This document shows positions 33,720-46,285 of a stretch of DNA of 64,000 bases, in pieces (positions within the stretch are counted from its first letter, which is position 1; the number at the start of each line of letters is the position of its first letter). The DNA comes from Marthasterias glacialis. Taxonomy: Eukaryota > Echinodermata > Asteroidea > Forcipulatida > Asteriidae. A model generated the notes under the pieces. It did not search any database. It was not told the origin of the DNA and saw only the letters and a program-made list of their open reading frames with translations. The stretch spans positions 28,162,430 through 28,226,429 of the forward strand of contig OU452222.1 in NCBI GenBank assembly GCA_911728455.2, given 5' to 3'. Position numbers and translations under genes: made by a program.

Positions 33720-36030
33720 GTACTTGTCATACACAGTCATTCATATCATTTGATGGAGTCTTTATACTTAAGTGACAATTTGCACATAAGTCCTAGTTTT
33801 TTTAACCCCGCGTAAATGTTATGGTTTATTTAACACTGAGTCAAAAACCTTTTACAAAAACCAAAACACCTTTGTGTGAAAAAAAAACCCTCAGGTATAG
33901 GCAGGTTTCTGGACATCTTTAAAGTATGACAACTATATACATCGTTTGTTGCATCCATAGGGTCGGCGTAAAGGTCACGGTTTCAGACAATCTTTCTTTA
34001 GGGCAAAACGTACCCAACTTAAAGTTTTTGTGAAGTCCACATCCGTCGCATAACTTGTATAGAAATCCCTGCTATGTGCTTCTTAGTCTGCAAGCCTTTG
34101 TGACTGAATTGCTCGGGGGAAATGGCCTTGAATTGTATAAGCCTATTGTGAAGTGTTTTATGTATGCAGGCTAGGTTAGAAAATAATTGCTTGGCTCAAA
34201 GAGCGCCCTCAGCGAATGAAGTCATACTTAAAGAATTTGTGTGTCACATTATGGGTTCAACCCAGTATTATAAACTCCATTAGTACACAGTGCAAAATGT
34301 TTAAAAATTCAAAAATACTTTTGAAATACTTAGAAGCCCCACAGCTTTTTAAAATAATATAAAAAATGTTTATAGAGTCCTAAACTTGGTCAATTTGACA
34401 TCGGTTTTCCCAAAGGACCGTCGATTTTTTCCCGTCCAAATAAAAATACCTTATACACTTGTGTAAACTTCCAAACTTCCGAGTATCAATCTTGAAAAAT
34501 GGCCCTTCACCTCTGAGCAAATAACACCATTTTTCCAGGGCCTAGGTCATCCAAAATACTTAAAGTTAGAAGTCAACAACCCCCAGGTCACAATATTGTG
34601 TGAGGGTTTTACACCGTACCCCCTTTCATTTGGCTCTAAAATCTGTATAATAGTATGGAACATTTTGAGGCCTAAAAATATTAATGAGGCAGGCGGACTG
34701 TTTTCTCCCTATAGTGTGGTGCACCCGTATCGGTTAAATATCCAGTGGCCATTTTGTCTGGTTCTTTGTGATTAAGTATATTTTACTTTTCGTCTTTGTT
34801 AAAAGTGACCAGAAGATTTTTCCCTCACAATCTCTGTTGCTGCCATGGTTGTTGCTTGGAGTTAAACAAAGCCCGTCATCATCCAATGACATCGTCCACT
34901 GTTGGTAACAAGTAATGAACATTTAAATATTGCGTCATAATCTATGGTTATCTTTGGATCATGCCTGACCTAAGATTTTTAACAAGAGTCGTCAGGGAAT
35001 CTTTGGTCAGGGAACCTGACTACATGCACCTCAGTCCACGGTTAACTCGCATGTGTAACTAGTTCAGCATCCACCTCATTCCACGGGAAACTTGCGTGTA
35101 AAAAGTATTTGCAAAGTTGTCTATAGGGCGGACGGTTCCTAAGCCCTTCGAAAATGGCACAATAGTGTGTAACCTCTCCCTTATTTGACTTGGGTAGTCG
35201 TGTTACAAATCGTCCTGGACACCACAGTTTCTGGAACTATATTAAGATTCTCAAGGTTTTTATTTTCGCGTACTGGCAGACATTCCATGGGTGAACTGAA
35301 CCGTTAAATTCAAATCATATGGCATATACATTTATTGTTAATATTTTGTTAAAAATAAGAGTCTATTCGAGCTAAGTGCCTTTGGTCGTGGTGGCTGATT
35401 TTGCGGACAATAACAGCCGTTGTTTTATTAAGCACGGCTTGAGCTCATACAATAGTTGGATGTTAACGTGGTTTATTTTTGACCACTTCCCGTACTTTAA
35501 GAACTCTGAACGGGATTATAATCGCTAAAGGTACTTTTAGTGCACTGCAAAACTAGCTACAATAATCATGCAGGCATTGTTAAGTCTTGGGAGTGCCGTA
35601 CCCGGGCATGTTATTTCAGGAATGTTTGATCCAAGGGTTCGAAAGTAAGATTGAATTTTGCTTTCTCTAATGTAGTTCTTCTAATCAGGGCTGCCCCTGT
35701 GTTCACACAGTGGCAGTGTTTAGCTGACACTGATATCTGAGTTTTATCATGAATTTTATCATGAAAAAAAGTACTTTACAGCCAAAAGTGACTTCATGCC
35801 ATGAGGAAATTTGGTTATAATAGAGAGGCTCTCTTATAGATTAATATCCTATAATAACAAAATAAAAAAACCGATAGGTGGTCTACTTAAAGTCAACTTC
35901 AGAATAAATCAAATCAATTGTTGTCATTGTCATTTTCGTTTAGGTTGATTGCCTTGATTTTAGTTCAAAACTATAGTGCCCCATCCGACACTTCTACGAA
36001 TTTCACTAACGACATCGTCGTTTCGTTAAA
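33720..36030. other. Intergenic stretch with nothing recognised
   Basis: AT-rich, only short frames, no tRNA-like heads or clear inverted ends. I cannot support any gene. Confidence 0.5.
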
Positions 36031-36031
36031 G

Positions 36032-36310
36032 GGGCACTTTGCCTTCGGATTGTGCACTTTTTTGTCAACAAAAAAAGCGTTTGTTATAAGAAATAAATAT
36101 CTAGTTGGACAGATATTTTAAAAGTAAAATATAATGATTCACATAGATATCCATTGAAATTGTGTGTGTGTTGTTTTTTTGTTTTTTTTCAGTGACAGAA
36201 CATGGTCCACCATTTTGTAGAACATGATGTTTGACTCCACAAAATGGTGGACCGTTTGTTTCTATGTAGATTGTGGTTCCACTGGTTGTATTTCAAGAGG
36301 CAAATGTTTG
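36032..36310. mobile_element. Relative of the 31,048-32,524 element
   Basis: 'ttgccttcggattgtgcact', 'gtaaaatataatgattcaca' and a hairpin ggtccaccattttgt / acaaaatggtggacc (about 36,205-36,253) match motifs of the larger element. Confidence 0.6.
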
Positions 36311-37031
36311 TTGTTGTTTGTCACTACTCAATTATTACAACACACGGTACCAGTATGTGTTTTATGGCATGAACAACCCTTAAAACGGAGAAGGACCTAT
36401 TCCAAACAGCAAAATGTTAAGAGATTTGAAGGTGTCCCTTTAAATCGAAAAGCGTCCGGACTTTGCACTACAATACGGATAATATACAACCATATCAAGC
36501 TTTTCTTCTCTGGAATTTACGGCGTGACAAAAAAACGTTAATCGCAAATCCGCTTCACTGAGTAAGATCAAGAAAAAATACATGTGGGTATATATCTTTA
36601 TCCATTTACGGAAATGAAAAGCTTTTATACTATCTGACCCCTAAAATGCCCAATGGTCGATAACCAGGGAATTAAGATAGGCCAACGCAGGCACGTTATG
36701 GATACCACTGATTTAACGAGCATTAGCGAGAAGGCCTATCTATTGTACGGCTTCATGAAGTGCCCATGGGGCTTCCACTGGGTGGATACTGGACACTATA
36801 CCATTTTGAGGATTTACCAGATTAAAATATTAGCCAACCTATTTTTTATTTTTTTCTAAAAAAAACCCCAAAACGAGCAGTTTGCGACGAACAAGATATC
36901 AAAAACTTTTAAACTTCTTTACAAAAAAATACTCCTCCTTCGTTGACTGGACACAAGAAACCAAAACAATCAAATACAAACAAAGAAGATTCATTGGCCG
37001 AACTGTCATCTATCTAGCCGTTAATTTAGTA

Positions 37032-37380
37032 GCGTGTCATGGCCGAGCGGTGTCTAGTGCACCGGACTCAAGCTTTGGTGGTTGAGTCATCGGGGTGTGG
37101 GTTCGAATCCCGGTCATGACACTTGTGTCCTTGAGCAAGATGCTTTACTATAATTGCTTCTCTTCACCCAGGGGTATAAATGGGTACCTGCCAGGGTAGA
37201 GGTTGATATTGTGTTTGAAAAAGCCTTCGGAGCGCCACGGCAGCTCGGGGCTGTATACTCCCCAGGGAGCTGAGAAAGAAAGAATTTACAGGAATATTAT
37301 TGGCCAGGGCACTAAAGTAAAGCGCATTGAGACGTTATTGTGAAATGCGGTATATAAGAATGAGTTGTTATTATTATTAA
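37032..37380 (+). mobile_element. tRNA-Leu-derived SINE, full length
   Basis: Head: gtgtcatggccgagcggtgt, then gtgtgggttcgaatcccggt. Body: 'cttgtgtccttgagcaaga'. 3' end: 'taaagcgcattgagacg', 'aaatgcggtatataagaa' and a (TTA)n tail, the layout of SINEs mobilised by CR1/L2-type LINEs. Confidence 0.9.
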
Positions 37381-37770
37381 TTTACGTCACTGAAAAACAA
37401 CTAATTGGATTGAATTAGCCCATCGTCACGTAAACAAGCGTTGAAGCATATGGGATGCCCATAGCAACAGCCTTAGAAATAGCTTCATCGTAGCCACAGC
37501 CACCAATTCATATCGTTGAATAGGAATTTAATACCGACATGTTTCCTTTAAAACAACTTTTGGTGTTCTGAAGACAACAAAAAAATAAAGTTGCCCACCA
37601 GGCATTGGAAATGAAAATATAGAAAACCGTGGGTTTTTTTTTGTTTCCTACTTAACAAGTGGATGGTATCTTTTTACATGATACCGTCAATGCTATAATT
37701 TTTCATAAAATGGAAAATTACTCTTTCCCGATATAGTTTACTGACCTAAGGTGACTGCTCTTTGTTTCGA

Positions 37771-37929
37771 CACTGAAAAAACCGGGGTGTTAAATTGATT
37801 CACTTGGTATGTGACAACACCGACATGGTGTTAATTTGACCAACGGTAAAGGAATGGGGATAGATACCACAATGTCGGTGGTGTCACATACCAAGTGAAT
37901 CAATTCAACACCCCGGTTTTTGCAGTGTA
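37771..37929. mobile_element. MITE with CACTGAAAAAACCGGGGTGT TIRs
   Basis: The roughly 57-bp arms (cactgaaaaaaccggggtgt through gtgacaacaccgacat) are inverted around a short loop. The ends resemble those at 49,444 and 52,772. Confidence 0.85.
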
Positions 37930-37970
37930 TGTTCCGACAACCCTATGTTCTGATATCCCCTCGTGATCTA

Positions 37971-38068
37971 CACGCTAGGGTTTACGGTGGGGTTATAGGG
38001 ATAGGGTTATAGGGTTAGGGTTTGGGGTTAGGTTTAGGAATAGGGTTAGGGATATAGGATTAGGAAAA
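37971..38068 (+). repeat. Interstitial telomere-like (TTAGGG)n variants
   Basis: Degenerate repeats: 'atagggttatagggttaggg', 'ttggggttaggtttagg', 'atagggttagggatatagg'. Units vary between TTAGGG, TATAGGG and TTTGGGG. Flanked by inverted 'ctatgttctgatatcccc'-like motifs. Confidence 0.75.
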
Positions 38069-38389
38069 TACATTATGGGTGTCAGAACATGGGGGTATCG
38101 GAACATAGGAGTGTTATTAAACCCTTTATACTGAATATTTGCAAAAGCAGAATTGAACTTACTCCGACCTCGTTAATATTGTTCCTTCTATAAAAGTTCT
38201 GGCATTGTGTTTTTAAGACCCTAGTTTGGCAGAGCACGTCCCAGTTCACTGCCCCAAAAGGTGTTAATATTGCCTTTACGGGTCCCGTAATGAGTTTTAG
38301 ACGTTCTTTCTTTACGGTGAGCCATGTATCATGCTGCAGAAAGCTTGAGTTGCAAGGCCAGATTTGCGATTTTTCTCCAAGCGAATTTT

Positions 38390-38735
38390 GACAGATGATG
38401 CATGTGTCGAAGAGAAAAAAAATACCAACAAGTTTCGTATATGCCACGGAAATGCACAACATACATTATAACTGTAGCAAAAATGTTTATGCATGGCTCA
38501 TGATGGACGTGAGTTAATGTCGGGATCCCAAACAATAATTCAATTTGAATTTTGAATTTTATACCACTTATAATCATTGGCGGTTTTGTTTTCATGCAAC
38601 ACCTTATAAAGGAAAGCTTACAACTTTATAGAATTGATAAAAATAGCTATTTAAAAGTGATATTTAACTTTTCGGGTCAAATCGGCCAAAAATCGGATCT
38701 AGCATCTTTAAGCAATGAAAAGCCGATTCCAGAAA
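38390..38735. repeat. Segmental duplicate, left copy
   Basis: 'gatggacgtgagttaatgtc', 'gcaacacctta', 'aatagctattt' and 'cttttcgggtcaaat' recur in the same order at 39,530-39,850. Confidence 0.65.
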
Positions 38736-39529
38736 GGACACACCGGGTGAAAAAAAGAAAATAAAAACGCGCAATAAAAAGGAGTAAACACAGTTTATTT
38801 GATTATGAGAGCCATATCATTTTTTTAAACTGCGCCGCTGAAGGAAGACATACATAAACAACAACATTTATAGGCCTCATACTAAAAATGTTATCGCAAA
38901 GTTAAGAAAGAAGGAAGGAACAGTGTTACAACAATCTTTCCAACTGCCACATTTTTTTTGTGCCAACGATTTGGCAAAATCACTCGAACGATTAAAACGA
39001 AGTAGCACATGGAATAAATATTTTGCTCTACACTGTCCCTTCTGGGGCTTCGTTAAAGTATAGTCTTTGAGTTGTAAGGCCTGGATAATACCCAGTTCAT
39101 AAACTTTAGAAGCTCGAGAATCGTTGTTTTCCCCTCTCCCCATACAGCCCAAAAGAAATAGCAAGTGAGTTTATTTAAATTAACCACTGGTCCGAGTTTC
39201 ATGCAGGGCGGAAGGCAATGTTTTCTTTTCGTCACAAAGCCACTTGTATAATAACAAATTGTTTGATTTTTTGTTATTTTTCCCTAAGGTCTACATAAAT
39301 AATGATTTTTTATTGGTATTTATTTTAGAGGAGTTTTTTTCACAGAGATTAGAAGTCCGTATACCTACCTAAATAATGGGATTCCCCGCTTAAAAATAGA
39401 CCACACAAGTGTTCTAAACAGCCATACAAATGAATAATAATGTTGTGTCTTTCTCGACAATTATACTCATGGCTATTGTGGTGTTTATGAGACGGGAAAT
39501 CATTCTGGCAAGATTTTTTTTTTCTCTGA

Positions 39530-39850
39530 ACAAATTTTGTCAGATGATGCTGTTTCACAACGAACAACATTCAAAAACTTTTACCTTCACCACGGACAAT
39601 TCCACAAAGCACATGTAACATTCATATTGTCTGTATATGGTTGATGGACGTGAGATAATGTCGGTATCCCTACAATAACTCACGTTTAGTTTTGAATGAA
39701 CTATATCACTTGGCAGATGTTTTTGTGCAACACCTTAAATGAAAGCTTATACTTTTCTCGAATCTACACGAATAGCTATTTGAAATTCAAATCTAAATTT
39801 TCGGGTCAAATTTCTGCCAAAAATCTTTTAAGGGATTTATGTTCGGGTTT
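39530..39850. repeat. Segmental duplicate, right copy
   Basis: A diverged second copy of 38,390-38,735, about 1.1 kb downstream. No coding potential. Confidence 0.65.
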
Positions 39851-40654
39851 ACTCAGTTTAAGGGCTTTTAGGCTGATGGGCGGACATTGGATATGCATAT
39901 GGTACGATACATGTATATGGCAGCCTTGTATTACATTGTATGCTTATTTTTTTGCGAAGTTAAATTTAAGATCAAGGGACAAACCTATGTCAAAATTTCA
40001 TGGTTTTTGACAACAATTTTTTTGCCATGCGAGATTAAACAAAAACTATATATAGGTTACTTATTATTCATTTTTTTTTTATAGATTAGGATGACTAAAT
40101 ATTAATAATGAGCAGGGTGGGAGGGCAAAGTATCTAGTCCAGAGGAGGGGCACGGTGCTATGTACGGCATTCGGTTTAATTGTCCGCATTTACAAGCCGA
40201 ATTGCACAAGAATGCAGAAACCCCGGCCCCTAGTTCTCTAAACATTGGATATAAGTCGGCTAAACTTGTTCGGGGCGTTTTGTTCAAAATCAGTGTAGTA
40301 CGTGATTAGACTGCATGACTATGGCTTAGCAAAACATGTGTGGGACAGAGAGTATACTGGCGGCCGACTTCAGTGGGTTTTGTTATTAGTCATCATGAAT
40401 GTCACATCAATATTCGCAAGTGGGACAATATTTTGTTGCACTCTCGTCTGGTGGCTTCCGGTTTACCTGTAAATTCCTATTTATGTGTATGATACTGATT
40501 TATGTGACCATTATACATAATGTTTGTTAGAAATGTTGTGCTTTTTAATAAAATGAAAAATACCATTTAAATGTTAGGACCTTTTTAATACAACCAGGTT
40601 TAAAAGTTCTCTCTTTATGTGACTCAATTAATTTTTTTTGCCAAACCTCTGGTG

Positions 40655-40770
40655 TGGATAGGACTTGTCTTATCTTGAGTTAAGGATTACCTATAGTCCT
40701 AACTTATAGGACTAGTCATAAGTTAGGACTAATCCTAAGTTAGGAATAGTTTTGTGAAATCCACCCCTGA
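40655..40770. mobile_element. MITE fragment (gtcctaactta...tttgtgaaatccacc)
   Basis: Contains 'agttaggactaatcctaagt' and ends 'ttttgtgaaatccacccc'. Same family as the pair at 56,818-57,098. Confidence 0.65.
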
Positions 40771-41160
40771 ACATGATATGGGATTTTTATTCTGATGGTT
40801 AATCCGTGTTTTGAAAGACTCTTTTCAAATCCAGGCATAACTGGTTGTAGAAACGAATCTTCGGTGTTTGGCGTCTATACCCAAAATAACTGCTCTCGAA
40901 AAAAAGAAATTAATAACTGCTCTTGAAAATATAACTAACCGCTCTTGAAAAGTTACTAAAAATAGACTGCGCGTCCTATGGCCCTTGTGTAATGGGGCCA
41001 CCCATTTCACAATCAGGCAAGTGATCGCTGTTGTACAGAAAAATGAGACAGGGCCCACTACCCAAACTTTGTTTCTTAAAGTGCCACAAAATAAAAAATA
41101 GCTGTTCTTGAAAACAAAATTATCTGCTCTTGAAAATTAAATAGCGACGGAACTAACGGG

Positions 41161-41530
41161 TGTTCATAATTTCCTTTTTACCAAGTTGCTAAGGGGGGGG
41201 GGGGCAACCGATGTCCGTGCCCCCCGGGTGCACCCCCCCCTCCCATTTGAAATCTGGACTTTTGATACTAAAAATTGCCAGTATAAAAAGTTACGTTTTA
41301 TGAGCTTTTATGTAGGAGTTTCAATATTTTTTTAACTCTTTTTTTTTTAAAAATATATTATTTACACGCAGAATGTATTTTGTTTAACCACAACACGTCA
41401 AAAGGGGCTCGTTTAGGAAAAATACAGACGGAAACTACAGTTTTAATTGGCCAAAAGTCCCCTCCCCTAGGAAAAATAGTGCCCCCTTGTGCCCCCTAAA
41501 ATTTTACCTTAGTTATACGGCGCTGTTTTT
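41161..41530. repeat. Poly-C dispersed repeat, copy 1
   Basis: A G/C homopolymer block followed by 'actacagttttaattggcca'. Homologous to 61,655-61,965 in the same orientation. Confidence 0.65.
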
Positions 41531-41959
41531 ATCTCAGACAAAAATAAGGAAATAACGTAGATTTTAATGCTTTGATATTTTTGTATATTTCATATCTGTA
41601 ATAACCTTGATAGTTGTCATAATCCTTGATAGTTGCACAAATCAAATCTAGCCAGCCTATAAATAAATCTTATGATTCACTTGTATTTTGTGTTTTCAAA
41701 ACAGCCGTTTCTGGTGTTTTTTTTATGTTCCCTGAATTGTTACTAGCATAATAGGTCTAAACATTGTGGGTCAATTTTTTTTCATGCCACGGCATGATGC
41801 ATTGTTTAGTCACGGCGTTGTGGTTGGATACCTGTAAAGCTTTGCGTAGGCAACCAACTCTAGCGCACCGGTAGTTGTTTTAGGACGATAATATAGAAAA
41901 AAGTGACTATGTCTACGTCGATCAAAGAATGTGGATTTGTCGATTATTATGTCTCATTG

Positions 41960-42165
41960 ATTGAGGAAAGGTTTGTGTCGACTGAACAGGTCGTTTACCG
42001 GACATGGGTACACCGGAGATAACTTGTTTTATTGGGGACTGAATGAGTCTCCAAAATGTGCCTTTGGTGCCGAATTACAGACGTCCGAACATATCATCAA
42101 TGCCTGCCCATATGGCGCTCTGTCTGAATGTAAACAGGACGCAGCGCAGTGGATGCATTGAATAG
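41960..42165 (+). mobile_element. LINE ORF2 C-terminal fragment
   Basis: Reads FTGHGYTGDNLFYWGLNESP, then KCAFGAELQTSEHIINACPY and ECKQDAAQW. The G.hny...wgl..sp.C.cG..lqTseHii..CP signature is a LINE C-terminus; the second Cys of C.CG is replaced by Phe. Isolated and truncated. Confidence 0.8.
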
Positions 42166-42169
42166 ACTT

Positions 42170-44065
42170 AAACATTCAGGTAGACAGGCATACGTGCTCA
42201 GAAGATTGATTGGCTAATTGATTCATTGAATGGTTTATCTGGATAAAATCAACAAAGTTAGTGAACTGTTATAATGTAAGCCTAAATATATGATAAATAC
42301 AAAGAAGACTTTTAAGACGAAGTAAAGAATTTTGTTCTAATTCTGTTGGGGTTAAAAAAATTTGCGGTGCAGCCATCTTGCTTTTGGAAATTAGTGCGAT
42401 AAAAGATGCCTCTTGTTTTATTCGCAAAAAGAAATATCTTACAGAAATGATAAATGAATTGAAACGTTTATGAGATGATGTTTTTCTCGAGCATGTGACC
42501 ACTTAGTTTAATCAATTTATGTCACTGAATTCGGTTGACAGCTGGTGAGTTGGAATCAAAATGTGCCCCAAAAACAAAAGATTGTACATCATACAGTTCA
42601 CAATACATCAGATTTTATCAATGCACCATCCACTCTTGAACAAGTTCCTTGTCTGGAGATCCACAGACCCACGTTTTGATTACACGCTATTATGTGAAGT
42701 TAAATTTAAGAAGTAAGCGTCTATTCGGATTGCAACATCGACCTTTAGCGGCAGGTCAGAATAAATACCAGACAAATATAAATTGCTTTACACCTTTTTG
42801 GATGCCACGCAGAAATGTTCTCTATACCTTCCCAGTCGCCTCCCACGTGTTTTTAACATAAAGAAACACTGCTAAAAGAGTTGTTAAGTATCAAAAACCG
42901 TAATGGAGTTGTGAAGCCGGTACAAATCTCATGAGCGTTTATATAATATCACTGAAGCGTGGAGGTCATAAAACTACATGTTGGCATTCACATGCCAACA
43001 CAGAACTGGTCGTTCTTTTAAAACCATAATTCTATACAGACCCGCATGCTAGGCCCTTTTTTTCTACGCACAAACAATTCGATTCATTTGCTATTCATTT
43101 GCAAATTGTTTACCTTATTATGACGGGAATCGGTGAATGACAGGGTCTCTTTCTCCCAAAAAGGGTGAAATCATGTGTGATTAAACACGTACACCAAAAA
43201 AGGTCACTTAACAAGGGTTGTGAATCGATGGGTAAACAGTGAGGGACTACCTTTACTTTTCTTTCTAGCACCGCGTTCCAAACAGCAGGCGAGCCATAAT
43301 CGACCGAGGGGATTCGCGTTATATATCAAACTTATTAAAGTAAGACTGCTCGGAAGAAAAAAACGAAGAAAAATAAGACGAAGTGGAAAAGATGCCGGCA
43401 ATTCCATGTTTTTTGTTTTTTTTTAATATATAATTAAAGATATAATACCATAAAACTAACCTCTGCAATTTTTGTTTCAAAAGATGTTAAAGTTCTTGAG
43501 ATATCGGCGACAATCTGGAGCGGTTATTTCCACGCAGATGAATCCCACCAAAATGCTGAAACTGCATGTTTGTCATTACTTGAAAAGGGCTTCATGCCTG
43601 CAGCCTTTTTCAAATTCAAGTATTTTAGCGAGAAATTACATGTTTTTCAAAAACTACGTAACATCAAAGGGAGTCGTTTCTCACAATGTTTTATAATCAA
43701 CAGCTGTCTGTTGCTCCTTACCAAGTAAGTTGTTATGGTCATTTATTTTTGGAATAATTACCAAAAGTATTCCCTGCCTTTAAATTCTATTATTACTAAT
43801 CTATCAATGAGGATTTGTGGACAATATTAGTTTTATACCCGTGTACGCACCGATAGGTAGCAGGCAATTAGTGTTGTGCTAAACGCACAGGACATGTCGT
43901 AGCCTTTTGCCAGAAATATTTTACATTTTAAAGGGAAAGTTGGTTTCGGAAAAAATGATTAATTGTTATCCTCTTGTTTTCAATGAATAGATCATTAACA
44001 ACATGCAAATATTTAATTATTGGGTAATGTGTTAGAGTGAGAGAAAAGAAAGATTTATATTTAAG
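42170..44065. other. Intergenic stretch with nothing recognised
   Basis: Only short frames without motifs. I see no SINE head or clear terminal inverted repeats. Confidence 0.45.
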
Positions 44066-44069
44066 TAAG

Positions 44070-44385
44070 ACTTAAAACGTTGCATGGTGGGAATACAATC
44101 TAGTAAGTTTTGCAGAGACATGCCATGTAAATATTTCTAAAGTGTTGGTGAGGTTCTGAAAATGATTATGATGCATCGAATCCAGTTCCGCTTTCGTGCA
44201 TCATCAACTTTCCTCATCCCCTTTACTTAAAGCAACATGCAGCATCAGAGTCCGGCATTCTCCTGGGAACGATCAAAGTATACTGATCGAAACGTCGAGT
44301 TGTTAAACTATCGGTTCTTTTCAGAACCCACACCAACTCATAAGAGATATTTACATGGTGTCTCCACCATAAAACTAACTAGAGT
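44070..44385. mobile_element. Repeat with GATCGAAACGTCGAGTTGTT core
   Basis: Contains 'actgatcgaaacgtcgagtt', 'ggttcttttcagaacc' and 'agatatttacatggtgtctc' and an inverted 'agagacatgccatgtaaa' near the start. Same family as 25,322-25,495. Confidence 0.65.
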
Positions 44386-44654
44386 TAGTCAGAGATTCTG
44401 TGCATATTCTTATCGGTCATTATTTCGACTGCGTCAATCTGGACAGTGACAGTCTTTCCGAGGGATTGAATATCAATTTAATAACTATCCCAGGAATCAT
44501 GTCTTATTTAAAACAAGCAAACAAAGTTACGATCGAAGTTTTTAACTTGGTATAACTCTTTGTGTACTGAAACACCGAAGATCCGCACAATTTTCTTCAC
44601 GAGCATCGATTGAAGACATGCAAAACATGACACGTTTTTTACCCACCATTATCC

Positions 44655-44900
44655 GGCATGAGCTATTATGTCCGACGACAATTTTGAACCATTATGGTCC
44701 AACCCATTTTGTCCAGCGGACTTAATGGGTTGGGCGTAATGGTTCGTCGGATACAATAGGTCAGATGTAATGGTATTTCGAACACAATGGGTCAAACAAA
44801 TGTCCGACAAACCATTATACCCACAATGGTTTGTCGGACACAGCAAGTCGGACATAACGGTTCTAAATTTTCTTGTAACGGGTCCATATCGGACATGATG
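44655..44900. repeat. Imperfect array of CCATTATGTCCGAC in both orientations
   Basis: Variants such as 'accattatggtccaa', 'aatggttcgtcggata', 'tgtccgacaaaccatta', 'aatggtttgtcggacac' and 'atatcggacatgatgg' alternate between strands over about 245 bases without a fixed period. Confidence 0.7.
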
Positions 44901-44937
44901 GTGCGTAACACACGTTCGTTCTATGGATAGACCTTAT

Positions 44938-45100
44938 GCACATGACGTCATTTGAGTAGGGCGCCCTCGTCTAGAGGTCAAAATGAGGTTGTTCATTGGC
45001 CAATCTTGTGCGCCGCGCGTACAAATCTCTGCGTCTCCATTGTTACATCATCGATTTACCTCTAAGATGGCGGCGTGATGACGTCAATGCATAAGGTCTA
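44938..45100. mobile_element. MITE with GACCTTATGCA TIRs, copy 2
   Basis: Same ends and core as 26,664-26,836, flanked by TA. Contains atgacgtcat at left, aagatggcggc and tgacgtca at right. Confidence 0.92.
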
Positions 45101-45495
45101 TTGAAAGTAGTCAACCAGTCTCAATGTGTATACTGGTATGTTTTTCAGAAACATCAACTATCATTTCAAAATCGGGCAAGGATTTATTTGTATTTTTCGG
45201 AACCGATGGCCGCTGCCCCGTTTGACTGAATGTAGTTCATGTTTTCGAGTCAATGTTTCACTCGTCCTTTCCGTGTGAATCGACCATTAGTCTCACATGA
45301 CTCATTTATGCTTCTCCACTCAGATGAAATGAACCTCGACACCGTGTACATTTACGACTGAAAAGGTATAGTCTCCCGTACACTGTGCCAGTTTGGCAGT
45401 GGCATTGTGTATGCTGTCAAAAACCACACTGTTGTTTTTTACAATCCCTTTTCTCCAACAAAAATGACTCACAGGCTACGGTTTGGAACTGACTT

Positions 45496-45499
<4 letters not shown>

Positions 45500-45537
<38 letters not shown>

Positions 45538-45538
45538 T
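45500..45538. repeat. TTA microsatellite
   Basis: A pure (tta)n run. Confidence 0.9.
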
Positions 45539-45699
45539 AAAAGTCTAGTTGAGAATCCAAGGCTTCAGAAAGAGAACATACCAGCCAAGAAACCCATGTG
45601 CAGAAGACAAAAAAAAAGAAGTTTCAGTTTGATGTGAGAGGAAAACCCTATAGAGACTTATTCTCTGGGGAAAAAAAACGCAATCAAGTAGGAACTGGA

Positions 45700-45798
45700 A
45701 ACCCAGTCCATGTAGTGCCCCTGCGGGATTTTAACCGTGGTCCTAGAGGTGGAAGGCGAAGAAAGCAAACCGCTACACCAACCCGACCACCCCGATTT
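45700..45798 (-). repeat. tRNA-like SINE head
   Basis: On the minus strand: ggtcgggttggtgtagcggt, then accacggttaaaatcccgc. Box A and box B are recognisable but with many mismatches. Probably a SINE relic. Confidence 0.5.
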
Positions 45799-46126
45799 TA
45801 GTCTCATCGATACGCGCCACAATGGATTCCACCTCGGAGAAAAAAAAATACCATTGAAGTAATTACATTAAGTCCAAAAAAAAAAATGAACAAACAAGTG
45901 AGCCCAAAATATGGATCAAGGGTCCTCTTTTTACAACACCACGATGGACATCGTGACAACTAGGCCTAAGCCTGTGTCTGAAATAATGAATGGCTTCGGC
46001 AGTAGCTACGCTGAATAGTCTCTTTCGTCAAGGTTGTGGCTGCAGCCAGCGGCCTTAGTCCTTATCCAATATCGTTTGATTTGGACACGGCCTCAGTATT
46101 GCAGTGGTCATTGCTATAGACCTTAT

Positions 46127-46285
46127 GCACATGACGTCATTTGAGTAGGGCGCCCTCGTCTAGAGGTCAAAAGGAGGTTGTTCATTGGCCAATCATGTGC
46201 GCCGCGCGTAATATCTGCGTTTCCATTGTTACATCATCGATTTACCTCTAAGGTGGCGGGGTGATGACGTCAATGCATAAGGTCA
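46127..46285. mobile_element. MITE with GACCTTATGCA TIRs, copy 3
   Basis: Third copy; left end tagaccttatgcacatgacg. The right end stops at aaggtca where the next MITE begins. The YY1-like motif is mutated to aaggtggcggg. Confidence 0.9.

Noticed and set aside
33395..33730. 111-codon minus-strand frame
   Set aside because: It crosses the G/C-rich GCGGCGTAGCCA element; composition artefact.
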